DNA of 64,000 nt, taken from NCBI RefSeq assembly GCF_015706575.1, contig NW_024037052.1, positions 13,380,711 to 13,444,710 on the forward strand, in the 5' to 3' direction. This DNA is from Patiria miniata. Its lineage: Eukaryota; Echinodermata; Asteroidea; Valvatida; Asterinidae. The position numbers and the translations under genes were made by a program. Every line of letters begins with the position of its first letter. Position 1 is the stretch's first letter. The notes beneath the pieces were generated by a model. The model saw only the letters and a list, made by a program, of their open reading frames with translations, was not told the DNA's origin and did not search any database. This document shows positions 45,304 through 53,549 of the stretch, in pieces.

Positions 45304-46462
45304 ATGGCTGCACCGAAGAATTTCTACACTCCACCTACCTCATCATCATCTTCGTCGTTACAGTACGACGCTGCTGGTAGCCGAAACGAAGTACGCGAGT
45401 ATTACCCTTCCCACGCACAAGCACAGCCCAAGGGGTTAGCCGGTACCGACCCCAAACGACTTGAGCGACTAGAGCAGCGTATGATGACCCGTGCTGAAGA
45501 TGGAAGTGCACCGTACCCGAATGCCGCCCCAAACAAGAGCCGTCGCGCAGAGATGAACCCATCCGCCAGGTTCGAGCTTACGGGAGTCCGCCACGCCGTG
45601 GTAGAACCTTTCCAGGGACAAATTTACATTAAGATTCGGGAGTTCGTTCAAAAGAAAGATAGAGACTTCTGGAGCAGTCCACGAGGCATCAACCTGAGGG
45701 TGAACGAATGGAAGAAACTCGTGGAATTGATGCCCGCCATCACCGAAGCTGTTGAAGAACTGGAGGTGAGCATAAATCATAGTCGTTCTTCCGGATTGTT
45801 TACCTCCGTTCATCACACATGCAGTTGGCTTCCATTCCAAATACAGTACGTTAAATGTTAATGAACTTTTTTTTTCAAATTTTTTTTTTTTTTTTTTAAT
45901 TAAGAATCAAGGAAGCAAGAAGATGAAACGTGACGGCGATGCTCAGAGTGATGAGGCTACGCCGGATCCGGAAGATGGCTTTCCATGGGGGTATACGGGT
46001 GACGCTGTACCATACACCAAGCCCAGCGGGACACCGGAGGAGCAGAAGGAACGCGAGGCCTGTAAAGACCTTGCATTTAACATAATTCAGTCGATATTCG
46101 TTCCTTGCATTCTCAAGAAAGTAGATGAAATGTGTAGCGAGCAATGTTATGGATGTAATCTACCAATAGCCGAAGACTTCACCCAGAAAAATCACGAATG
46201 TTTGATGTTGGACGTGTCTGATAAGGTAGAGAGGTACTTTGATAAAGCGGTAGATGACATTTTGGAAACAGGTTTAGGAAAGTGCAGATTGGAGTGGAAT
46301 ACAACCGCTAAAGAGAACAAACGCATTGTCTCACAGTATTCGACTATTCACGCCAGAAATCGTCTTTTTACCAAGTATGTCGATATGCATGTCAAAAAGA
46401 GGGTCGAAGAACCTGAAAACGGAAGGGCAGTGTTGTATAATATTTGTCACATCGATGGATAG
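45304..46462 (+). CDS. PC4-domain single-stranded DNA-binding protein, one intron
   Basis: Exon 1 is 45304-45765 and exon 2 is 45905-46462. The ATG at 45304 is preferred over the non-ATG frame extension to 45229. Exon 1 encodes a Ser-rich leader and then a clear PC4/SUB1-type domain (about residues 85-154: ELTGVRHAVV, QIYIKIREF, SSPRGINLRVNEWKKL, and a final acidic helix). PC4 folds bind single-stranded or melted DNA and act in transcription and replication. The frame runs into GTGAGC at 45766, a consensus donor. A T-rich stretch and TTAAG end at 45904. The flanking frames join in phase 0. Exon 2 encodes 185 residues with a Cys/His cluster (EQCYGC, then HECL), of the kind seen in other Polinton proteins. 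Whether splicing is used, or exon 2 is made separately from the ATG at 45923, cannot be decided here. Confidence 0.75.
45766..45904 (+). other. Predicted 139-bp intron
   Basis: GTGAGC at the 5' end and a run of about 20 T followed by AATTAAG at the 3' end. In-frame translation past the donor would add 56 residues of non-conserved sequence, then a stop. Removing the intron keeps the frame. Confidence 0.65.
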
Positions 46463-46848
46463 TCCCAACAACATGTTGGATTCAACCGAATTATTAATGT
46501 ATATTTACCTGATGTCTCTTTGCTGACTCGATTTTTTATTTTTTGCTTCGTTTGTTTGTTTGTTTGTTTGTTTGTTTTTTAAATTGTTTATTTAACTATC
46601 ATAAAGTTGTGTGTATGTGTGTAAAGATTTCATCCGTAACAAAACCAAAAAGTTAAAATTTGATATATTAATTTAATTGTGTGAAAAGTGTTAGAAAAAA
46701 AAGAAAAAAACTTTGTAAAAAAAAACTTTGAAAAAAAAAAAAAAAAAAACAAAAAAAAAAAACAACTTTGTAAAAAAAAAAACTTTGTAAAAAAAAAAAA
46801 ACTTTGAAAAAAAAAACAACAACTTTGTAAAAAAAAAAAAAACTTTGG

Positions 46849-46883
<35 letters not shown>

Positions 46884-47067
46884 TGTATTTAATAAATAAA
46901 AATGTGACATGTATTTTATTCTTGCACGTTTGGTTTGAAAATAAAATGAAGGAAAGAAAATATATTAATTTGTGTATGTGTGATTAATGCCTTGTAATGA
47001 TAGAATAAAATAAGGGGTTATAACGGGATAGGGTCATAGTTAGTTTGGGATTGAACGAGTCAACATC
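46463..47067. repeat. Low-complexity intergenic tract
   Basis: (TTTG)n at 46549-46577 and an array of ACTTTG(T)-plus-A-run repeats at about 46690-46880. The Phe-rich frame on the minus strand across the A-runs is an artefact. AATAAA and AATAAAA sites around 46890-47010 could end the upstream transcript. Confidence 0.7.
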
Positions 47068-48156
47068 ATGGGGGAAAGCAAAGCACGGGTGGATTACTTA
47101 AAAACGTTGTATTACGATATTGAAAATGAAACGGGATTGAGTAGCGTGGAAAAACTTTATAAAAGAGCTAAAGCCGAGAGAGTGTTTCAGTTGTCTCGTA
47201 AACAAATAAAAGAGTTTTTACAAACCCAGGATGCGTATACTTTACATAAACAAATTAAACGAACGTTTCCAAGGAATCGCGTTCTCGCTATAGCTATTGA
47301 TGAAATATGGCAAATTGACTTATGCGATGTTCAAAAACTATCGAGTTCCAATAAGGGATACAAATATATTCTGACTTGCATCGATGTATTTTCGAAGTTT
47401 GCGTGGGCAAAACCTTTGAAAAATAAAAAAAGTAAAACGATACTAGAAGCATTCCGATCTATAATAAATAGTCAAAAGAGGGCGCCTCTCAAAGTACAAT
47501 CGGATGAGGGGAAGGAATTTTTGAATCAGGACTTTCAACGTTTTCTTAAACAAAATGGTATTGATTTTTTTACGGTAAAAAACGAAACAAAGGCCAGCGT
47601 AGTAGAGAGGTTTAACAGAACGCTTAAGACTAAGATGTGGAAATATTTTTCGTATCGCAATACCCTCAAGTATATCGATGTGTTGCAAAAGTTAATGACG
47701 TCGTATAATAATTCTACTCATCGGTCAATACGCATGAAACCCAGTGAAGTGACTGAGGAGAATGACGGGCAGGTGTGGAAAGCTTTATATGCTGACGTCA
47801 GACGCGCGCGCAAACCAAGGTATAAATTTAACGTGGGAGACAAAGTACGGATCAGTATAGCGGCCAGAGTATTTCGAAAAGGATATTTGCCTAAATGGTC
47901 CGAGGAGATATTTACCGTAGCCGAACGCAGAGGGCGACAAGTAAGACCGATATACAAATTAAAAGATTATGCAAATGAACTCATTAGTGGGTTTTTTTAC
48001 ACCGAGGAGATGCAAAAAGTCTCTAAACATGATCATGATACGTACAAAGTGGAAAAAGTAATTCGAAAGAGAATTAAAAATGGTCAAAAGGAATATTTTG
48101 TCAAATGGTTTGGATATCCATCCAAATTCAACAGTTGGGTGACAAAACTGTATTAA
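47068..48156 (+). CDS. Polinton integrase with C-terminal chromodomain
   Basis: 362 residues. The retroviral-type integrase core has D84 (QIDLCD), D146 (QSDEGKEF) and E180 (SVVERFN); the last two are 33 residues apart. The N-terminal part is helical, without an obvious HHCC zinc motif. A C-terminal SH3-like region (about 250-300, KFNVGDKVRI) is followed by a chromodomain at about 326-360 (YKVEKVI, EYFVKWFGYP). The enzyme inserts the linear element DNA into host chromosomes, and the chromodomain may guide it to chromatin marks. All catalytic residues are present, so it looks functional. It stands alone between the low-complexity tract and the capsid genes. Confidence 0.93.
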   Translation: MGESKARVDYLKTLYYDIENETGLSSVEKLYKRAKAERVFQLSRKQIKEFLQTQDAYTLHKQIKRTFPRNRVLAIAIDEIWQIDLCDVQKLSSSNKGYKYILTCIDVFSKFAWAKPLKNKKSKTILEAFRSIINSQKRAPLKVQSDEGKEFLNQDFQRFLKQNGIDFFTVKNETKASVVERFNRTLKTKMWKYFSYRNTLKYIDVLQKLMTSYNNSTHRSIRMKPSEVTEENDGQVWKALYADVRRARKPRYKFNVGDKVRISIAARVFRKGYLPKWSEEIFTVAERRGRQVRPIYKLKDYANELISGFFYTEEMQKVSKHDHDTYKVEKVIRKRIKNGQKEYFVKWFGYPSKFNSWVTKLY

Positions 48157-48204
48157 TAAGGATGACGAGGCACTCTCCTCGCAGTAGCTCATTAAATGTA
48201 AATC

Positions 48205-48963
48205 ATGACGGTGGAACAATTTTATCTAACGCTTCCAAGCAACGCTTCTCTCTCTGTGTATCCTAATAATATACTATCGGATTTCACGACCAGGCTGTTT
48301 AACCCGATTCAATTACACGGTACATGGGAAGTTGGTCTTAGCGAAATACAGTACCCTCACTGTTATTTTAACATTACGGATAGAAATAATTCGGTGACTT
48401 ACTCTGAGGATGGTAGAATTACCCGACACTTAAAAATACCTCACGGCTTTTACAGTACCGTGCAGGAAGTTCTTGATACCATCAGTGGAAATTTTATTGA
48501 AACAGCAAGATCAAGTATAGGTTTATCTATAGATAAAAAATCTAGAAAAGTTTCAGTTAGATTAAGGACCGGAGCATTCATATTGTTTAACGGCGATTTG
48601 TACAAATTACTTGGATTACCACGCAAGTCGTGTTTTGAAAGCATTGTGGGGACTCTACCATCCGATGTTTACTTGGGAGTGTACGGCCTTTACGTGTACA
48701 GCGACGTTGTAGAACCACAATATGTAGGCGATGCCAATGTCCCCCTGATGAAGATAATCCCACTCAAGACAGGTAGTAAAACTGCGGGGGAAATGATTTC
48801 GACGTCGTACAGCATACCCCATTACATTCCAGTTAAAACAAAACATTTTGAAACGATAAATATCAATATAAGAGACGACACCGGGAGAAAGTTTGCATTT
48901 GAACGAGGAAAGGTGGTCGTGAAGTTACATTTTCGCCAGGTTCGCCCGTCCTTATTTCAGTAA
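48205..48963 (+). CDS. Penton-like minor capsid protein
   Basis: 252 residues starting MTVEQFYLTLPSNAS. It has the form typical of the second capsid gene in Polintons and adintoviruses: an N-terminal stretch (NILSDFTTRL, TWEVGLSEIQYP), a beta-rich middle, and a C-terminus ending in FRQVRP. It is predicted to form the vertex (single jelly-roll). It sits 48 bp after the integrase and two bases before the next frame, and is thus part of a tight late-gene cluster. The assignment rests on family position and pattern recognition. Confidence 0.75.
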   Translation: MTVEQFYLTLPSNASLSVYPNNILSDFTTRLFNPIQLHGTWEVGLSEIQYPHCYFNITDRNNSVTYSEDGRITRHLKIPHGFYSTVQEVLDTISGNFIETARSSIGLSIDKKSRKVSVRLRTGAFILFNGDLYKLLGLPRKSCFESIVGTLPSDVYLGVYGLYVYSDVVEPQYVGDANVPLMKIIPLKTGSKTAGEMISTSYSIPHYIPVKTKHFETININIRDDTGRKFAFERGKVVVKLHFRQVRPSLFQ

Positions 48964-48965
48964 AC

Positions 48966-49310
48966 ATGACGGCGTACGAACAGTATTACAAATCTCAAGC
49001 TGGAGGTGGACAATATTTCAAAGGAGCGCAGGTGCAGAGGGGGTATGGCCTAGGCGGAATTCTGTCGGGGCTATTTCGATCGGCTCTTCCAGTCATTACC
49101 AAGGGGGCCAAGACTATTGGAAAACAAGCCCTACAGACGGGTCTGCAAATGGCGAGCAATGCCCTCAATGGTCACACTACCGGCACCCCGAAAAAAAACC
49201 CACCAGGCAGAGTAAGCAAGAAACCTATAAAGAGGAAAGGCCGTGGCCGACCTGCCACTTCATCCAGTAGAAAGCGTCCGAAGAGGACACTTGACATATT
49301 CGATTCCTAA
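48966..49310 (+). CDS. Small basic core protein, adenovirus pX-like
   Basis: 114 residues. Residues about 28-68 form a Gly/Ala-rich amphipathic segment (GLGGILSGLFRSALP, then TKGAKTIGKQALQTGLQMA). The C-terminal third is very basic (KKPIKRKGRGRP, SSRKRPKRT). This layout resembles pX/mu-type core proteins of adenoviruses, which bind and condense virion DNA and are cut by the viral protease. The placement between penton and major capsid genes fits a virion role. Confidence 0.65.
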   Translation: MTAYEQYYKSQAGGGQYFKGAQVQRGYGLGGILSGLFRSALPVITKGAKTIGKQALQTGLQMASNALNGHTTGTPKKNPPGRVSKKPIKRKGRGRPATSSSRKRPKRTLDIFDS

Positions 49311-49336
49311 TCATCATCATCATCATCATCATCATC
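49310..49336. repeat. (ATC)n microsatellite before the capsid gene
   Basis: Eight or nine ATC triplets fill the gap between the pX-like stop codon and the capsid ATG, which is in register with the repeat. It therefore forms the leader of the capsid gene. Confidence 0.9.
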
Positions 49337-50671
49337 ATGGCGTTCGTTCATAAGAATTCTTCAGAGTGCACAAAATCCGAGGTTGATCTGTTCTCGGTAC
49401 CTACCACACAGACCAGCGTCACCAAGGGACAGTGGGTACAATATCAACCATTGACAAACATCGTGGACTCGGGCCCCATTGAATTTTTAATCAATGGTTC
49501 CAGCGAGACTTACTTGGATTTAGCGCAAACAATGCTCCACGTCCAAGCTAAAATCGTTGACGGTAATGGGGCCGCTTTAGCCCCCGATGTACCAGTCGCA
49601 CCTATTAACCTAACAATGCAGTCGCTCTTCTCTGAAGTGGACGTGTCCTTAAATGACCGAGTTATCACACCCTCTACCAACACATATCCGTACAGGGCCA
49701 TGCTGGAAACGCTCTTGAGTTATGGGCCCGCGGCCAAAAACTCACATCTGACGTCGGGGCTTTTTTACAAAGACACCGCGGGAAAAATGGATGTATCGGA
49801 TCCGACGATCGACGATGCTGCCAATCGAAATGAAGGATTAAAACAGAGGTTTTCGCACGTAAAAGGAAGCAAGATGATTGATTTAATAGGACCCATACAC
49901 GCAGATATATTTTTTCAAGATAGACTTTTGTTAAACGGCGTTAACATGAAAATAAAATTACATCGGAGTAAGGATGCTTTTTGTTTAATGTCTTCGACAC
50001 AGGGGGCCGATTACAAAGTGCACATAGTAAATTCTACCCTGTACATACGGCGAGTTAATGTCAACCCCATGATAGCGCTAGCCCATGCAAAAACGCTGGA
50101 ACAGGCAACGGCAAAGTATCCGTTACGCCGTGTGGAAGTCAAAACCTTTTCCATTCCTCAGGGTAACCAATCGTTTACGAGGGAGAGAATGTTCCTTGGC
50201 CAAACTCCCACGCGCATTGTTATCGGATGTGTAAATAATATGGCTTTCAATAGGGATTACGTTAAGAATCCGTATAATTTTCAACATTTTAATTTAAACT
50301 TTTTAGCTCTATACATTGACGGGGAGCAATTACCATGGAAACCACTCAAACCTAAATTTGTCGGACCTGATAGTAATTTTCTCATGGCTTATCAGACATT
50401 ATTTTCGGGTATAAATAACCTTCACCAGAACTCGGGGAACGACATTTCCAGATCTGATTATTCAAAAGGGTACACGCTGTTTGCATTTGACTTAACTCCC
50501 GACCTTTGTACGGGCGGACATTTTAATCTGTTACGAAGCGGTAACGTGCGCTTGGAGATAGCCTTCAGGGATCCCCTAGCTAGTACCGTAAATGTAATTG
50601 TGTATGCGGAGTACGATTCACTTCTGGAAATTGACAAATCCCGTAATATATTGATTGATTATTCGTCATGA
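49337..50671 (+). CDS. Major capsid protein (double jelly-roll, hexon-like)
   Basis: 444 residues. The start (HKNSSECTKSEVDLFSVP, then TQTSVTKGQWVQYQPL) and the segment GPIEFLINGSSETYLDL are signatures of the Polinton major capsid family, often annotated in animals as F54H12.2-like proteins. Capsomers of this fold form trimers with pseudo-hexagonal shape. It is the longest frame of the cluster and overlaps the protease start by four bases (ATGA). The frame is intact. Confidence 0.85.
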   Translation: MAFVHKNSSECTKSEVDLFSVPTTQTSVTKGQWVQYQPLTNIVDSGPIEFLINGSSETYLDLAQTMLHVQAKIVDGNGAALAPDVPVAPINLTMQSLFSEVDVSLNDRVITPSTNTYPYRAMLETLLSYGPAAKNSHLTSGLFYKDTAGKMDVSDPTIDDAANRNEGLKQRFSHVKGSKMIDLIGPIHADIFFQDRLLLNGVNMKIKLHRSKDAFCLMSSTQGADYKVHIVNSTLYIRRVNVNPMIALAHAKTLEQATAKYPLRRVEVKTFSIPQGNQSFTRERMFLGQTPTRIVIGCVNNMAFNRDYVKNPYNFQHFNLNFLALYIDGEQLPWKPLKPKFVGPDSNFLMAYQTLFSGINNLHQNSGNDISRSDYSKGYTLFAFDLTPDLCTGGHFNLLRSGNVRLEIAFRDPLASTVNVIVYAEYDSLLEIDKSRNILIDYSS

Positions 50672-51183
50672 ATACAAAACAATTACTACGTGTTCTAAAG
50701 ACCGATAAAATAACGCACCAACAGTGCGGCGGGGTTTTTCCAGTAGATAAATTACCGGGAAAAGTTACAAGCTTTCCTCAAGTGTACATCGTGAATACGG
50801 ACAAGAGTACTCAACCCGGAAGTCATTGGATCGCCGTTTATTTTGACGGAGATAAAAAAGCAGAACTGTTTGATTCTTATGGTAATTCTCCGCATATGTA
50901 CAATAAATGTTTAATGCGTTTTATAAAAAAGAATTCTGTTGAGTTCATGTATAACGACATTTGTCTTCAATCTCTCAACACTACGGTATGCGGACAATAT
51001 TGCTTGTTTTATGCATTACATCGTTGTAGGAACGTAGAAATGAAGACCATTTTAAGAATGTTTACGAGGGATACTCATTTTAACGACACATTCGTACATC
51101 ACTTTGTAGAATCCCGTTACAATATTTCTATTCCCGTTTCCGATGTTGATTTTATCGTAAATCAAATTGTAAAAAGTTTTTAA
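50668..51183 (+). CDS. Adenain-type cysteine protease
   Basis: 171 residues. Catalytic layout H53 (GSHWIAVY), D69 (LFDSYG), Q101 and C108 (LQSLNTTVCGQYC), matching the His-Asp/Glu-Gln-Cys order and the QSxNxxxCG motif of adenovirus maturation proteases. It would cleave capsid and core precursors in the assembled particle. It is the last gene of the rightward block, overlapping the capsid gene by four bases, which suggests coupled expression. Confidence 0.92.
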   Translation: MNTKQLLRVLKTDKITHQQCGGVFPVDKLPGKVTSFPQVYIVNTDKSTQPGSHWIAVYFDGDKKAELFDSYGNSPHMYNKCLMRFIKKNSVEFMYNDICLQSLNTTVCGQYCLFYALHRCRNVEMKTILRMFTRDTHFNDTFVHHFVESRYNISIPVSDVDFIVNQIVKSF

Positions 51184-51481
51184 AATGTGCCGTAGTTTTT
51201 TGGTTTTTATTAGTATGACTTTTATTTTGTATTAAAGTGTGAGCGTTTGGTGTGAAAGTAATAATAAAAATAACATTTAAAAAAAAAAAAAAAAAAAAAA
51301 AAAATACACAAAAAGACAAAACAAAACAAAAAATAAATGAATTAGTTAGCCATAAAACTGTATTAACTTCTTTTATTCATGCAATGTATTTATTTGTCGA
51401 TGCATGTGTACAATTCAATTAAAAAAAGAAAGAAAATATAAACATTATACATTGAATTACAATTTGTTATTTTGTTTTTTG
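51184..51481. terminator. Convergent gene ends with polyadenylation signals
   Basis: AATAAAAAT near 51266 and AATAAATG near 51332 follow the rightward genes. On the other strand, reverse complements of TTTATT near 51371 and 51388 serve the leftward block. An A-run of about 23 lies at 51281-51303. Confidence 0.55.
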
Positions 51482-52252
51482 TTACATTGACTCCCATACC
51501 AGTCGTTTTTTAGGTTTCTGCGTAGAAAAGGACGGTGTGACCCTCGTTCTTTTTTTACGTTTTGGAAATTCCGCCGGTGAAAAGGGTAAAACTTTTTTCT
51601 GATCACCATTTGGCGTCATCATGTTTTGTTTATGGCGTTGCACTATGGTGCGACGTGACACGTTGCCCAACAGTGTTTCGGGCACATTCATACTCGCTAA
51701 ACCGCGTACAAATTGCTGCCAACCGCGAGGGTCATATCCTTTTCTAGCGTGTAATACATCATTAATTAAATCCGTGATATTCGATCCCCTAACTACATCT
51801 TCGCCAAACTTGAGTTCGCCCTTATCATTCCAATCCATGACGTCACCATTTTTTATCTTGTCTATTAATAGTTGCGCTTTACGCTGATACGTTTTGGGTA
51901 CACCCTCGATGATTTCGGCGGTTGGGTCCTGTTGTTTCGATTTGGTAGTCGCCGTTGTCTTCTCGGCTGCGCTTTCAGTGGTGTCGTATTCTTCTTTCGG
52001 GGTATTCATCGTCACAGTGACGGGTTCTTGCTTTCTGGCACGATCGAATTGGAGGTATCTTTGAAGCGCTTGTTGATACAGAAGCACCTTGGTATTGTCG
52101 TCCAAATCGGATCTGTCCAGAATATTTTTCATGTCCAGTTCCAATGTCTGTACTTTGCTTTCTCCAATGTCTCTCTTTAAAAGTACATTCTGGATGGCAC
52201 GCGTGACTTGGTCCGCGGGAGCATTCATCTCGATTTTCTTGGCGTAACGCAT
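51482..52252 (-). CDS. Polinton protein of unknown function, 256 aa
   Basis: 256 residues starting MRYAKKIEMN. The N-terminal half is helical (AIQNVLLKRD, LLYQQALQRYLQFDR). A Thr/Ser/Glu-rich linker follows (about 85-110). A C-terminal domain has GVPKTYQRKAQLLIDKI, DWNDKGEL and GWQQFVRGLASMNVPE, and the tail is basic (KRKKRTRV). Similar frames accompany the ATPase in animal Polintons, but I know of no function. The last basic stretch suggests nucleic-acid binding. Its ATG overlaps the upstream stop (TGATG), so it is probably translated from a shared message. Confidence 0.7.
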   Translation of the reverse strand: MRYAKKIEMNAPADQVTRAIQNVLLKRDIGESKVQTLELDMKNILDRSDLDDNTKVLLYQQALQRYLQFDRARKQEPVTVTMNTPKEEYDTTESAAEKTTATTKSKQQDPTAEIIEGVPKTYQRKAQLLIDKIKNGDVMDWNDKGELKFGEDVVRGSNITDLINDVLHARKGYDPRGWQQFVRGLASMNVPETLLGNVSRRTIVQRHKQNMMTPNGDQKKVLPFSPAEFPKRKKRTRVTPSFSTQKPKKRLVWESM

Positions 52253-52581
52253 CAGTTTCCAAGGAACAGACCACCTAGGGTGCGAAGGATTGGTGCGATG
52301 AGCGTGCCCAAAAATCCACCCTTTTGCACGAGCAGTTCTTTTCGTTTCTTGTGCGACAATCGTTTGTTAGCTAATTGTCGTAGATGTGTCTTGTGGTGAG
52401 ATAATTTCTTCCTCTGAGCCGATGTTAAACGTACGTGACCTTTTAAGACGTTCAGGGCGCATTCGCACAGACATGATATCAGTTCTTTGTCGGCTCCTTT
52501 CAGAATATCCTTTCTGAGACGGGGTGAAGATTTGCTCAATAGTTTTAGAGCGTGGGCATTGTTCCTGAGTCGCTGCGTCAT
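52252..52581 (-). CDS. Small basic Polinton protein with hydrophobic C-terminus
   Basis: 109 residues: a helical Leu-rich start, a Cys pair (LISCLCECALNVL), a basic middle (RKKLSHHK, NKRLSHKKRK) and a hydrophobic Gly-rich end (GGFLGTLIAPILRTLGGLFL) able to insert in a membrane. It may be a virion protein with a membrane-active tail, as adenovirus pVI is, but that is inference. It lies between the ATPase (38 bp gap) and the 256-aa gene (1-base overlap). Confidence 0.65.
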   Translation of the reverse strand: MTQRLRNNAHALKLLSKSSPRLRKDILKGADKELISCLCECALNVLKGHVRLTSAQRKKLSHHKTHLRQLANKRLSHKKRKELLVQKGGFLGTLIAPILRTLGGLFLGN

Positions 52582-52619
52582 CGTGACAAAATGATGACGT
52601 GGACGCTTGCGGGGGTCTA

Positions 52620-53261
52620 TTATACTCTTGGTACATAGGCGTACGGCGTTTCTCCCTTAAATATGTTCGTTCTCACTCTAAATCTCTCGGGGGTGTCCGG
52701 TTTGAGATCTAAAAATAAGTACCCGTAGGGCTCACTGGTAGCGTCGTGATAGGCTTCGGACATGTATCGTGTCTGATTAGGATACATTTGTTTGGCTAAA
52801 TGAGTAATCTGAGATCGATCCCTCGGATTTTTAAAAAGGACGATGTAATTACAATTTAAACTAATGGTTCTGCTTTCTTTTGACTGATAAAATAAATTCT
52901 GTACAATGTATATAACCGACAGATTACGATGATGAGAACCTTTTGTAAATAATTTAGTTATACGTGAATCGTTGCCACATTCAGACATGAGATCGTCAAT
53001 CACGATTAAATTTCTGTGTCGCGGGTCGAGGTGCTCGATCGAATCGTCTGAGATCCCTTCCACAAAGCGTATATCAGATACGCTATCAGACAATTTTTCG
53101 AAAAGCGGCTGATATTCCCCATAACACCACAAAATTCTCTCAGGTGTATCCAAAATAACATCCTGTTTTTGTTCGAGTAATTTCTTTACAAATTCTGATT
53201 TCCCACTACCTGAAGGTCCGGCAATGATACACGTAAATGGATGTTTCAGCTTGGTCGCCAT
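52620..53261 (-). CDS. A32/FtsK-HerA-type packaging ATPase
   Basis: 213 residues. Walker A is GPSGSGKS at 15-22, Walker B is LIVIDDL at 85-91, and QN at 121-122 is in the sensor position. The size and motifs are those of genome-packaging ATPases of Polintons and nucleocytoplasmic large DNA viruses (A32 family). It would drive element DNA into the capsid. Intact. Confidence 0.92.
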   Translation of the reverse strand: MATKLKHPFTCIIAGPSGSGKSEFVKKLLEQKQDVILDTPERILWCYGEYQPLFEKLSDSVSDIRFVEGISDDSIEHLDPRHRNLIVIDDLMSECGNDSRITKLFTKGSHHRNLSVIYIVQNLFYQSKESRTISLNCNYIVLFKNPRDRSQITHLAKQMYPNQTRYMSEAYHDATSEPYGYLFLDLKPDTPERFRVRTNIFKGETPYAYVPRV

Positions 53262-53377
53262 GTAATCATTTAAATAGTGTTCACAATGTTCAGTTAATAT
53301 ATAAACAGAAAATAAGTCTGTACATTACACACAATCCTTAAAATAAATTGGTAAAGAGGAATGAGCTCTGTGATTGG

Positions 53378-53542
53378 TTACTCGATCGTCGTATTATTTA
53401 AAAGAAAGAGAGTTAACAAATCATTTATCTGTTCTTCTTGGACCATTGTATTTCCGAATAAAATTGACAGAATGCTCGATATAATGATAATGATTAAAAT
53501 CAATACTAATTTAAGTACGCGCTTATTCGATGCGTCATCCAT
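53378..53542 (-). CDS. Small single-span membrane protein
   Basis: 54 residues from the ATG at 53540-53542: a polar start (MDDASNKR), one strongly hydrophobic segment (LKLVLILIIIIISSILSILF, about residues 10-29) and a polar tail. The ATG is eight bases past the polymerase stop and ahead of the ATPase, in the same direction. Small membrane proteins are common in Polintons; the role is unknown. Confidence 0.5.
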   Translation of the reverse strand: MDDASNKRVLKLVLILIIIIISSILSILFGNTMVQEEQINDLLTLFLLNNTTIE

Positions 53543-53549
53543 GGTGACT

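Noticed and set aside
46668..46910. Phe-rich frame on the minus strand
   Set aside because: Translation of A-runs in a low-complexity tract.
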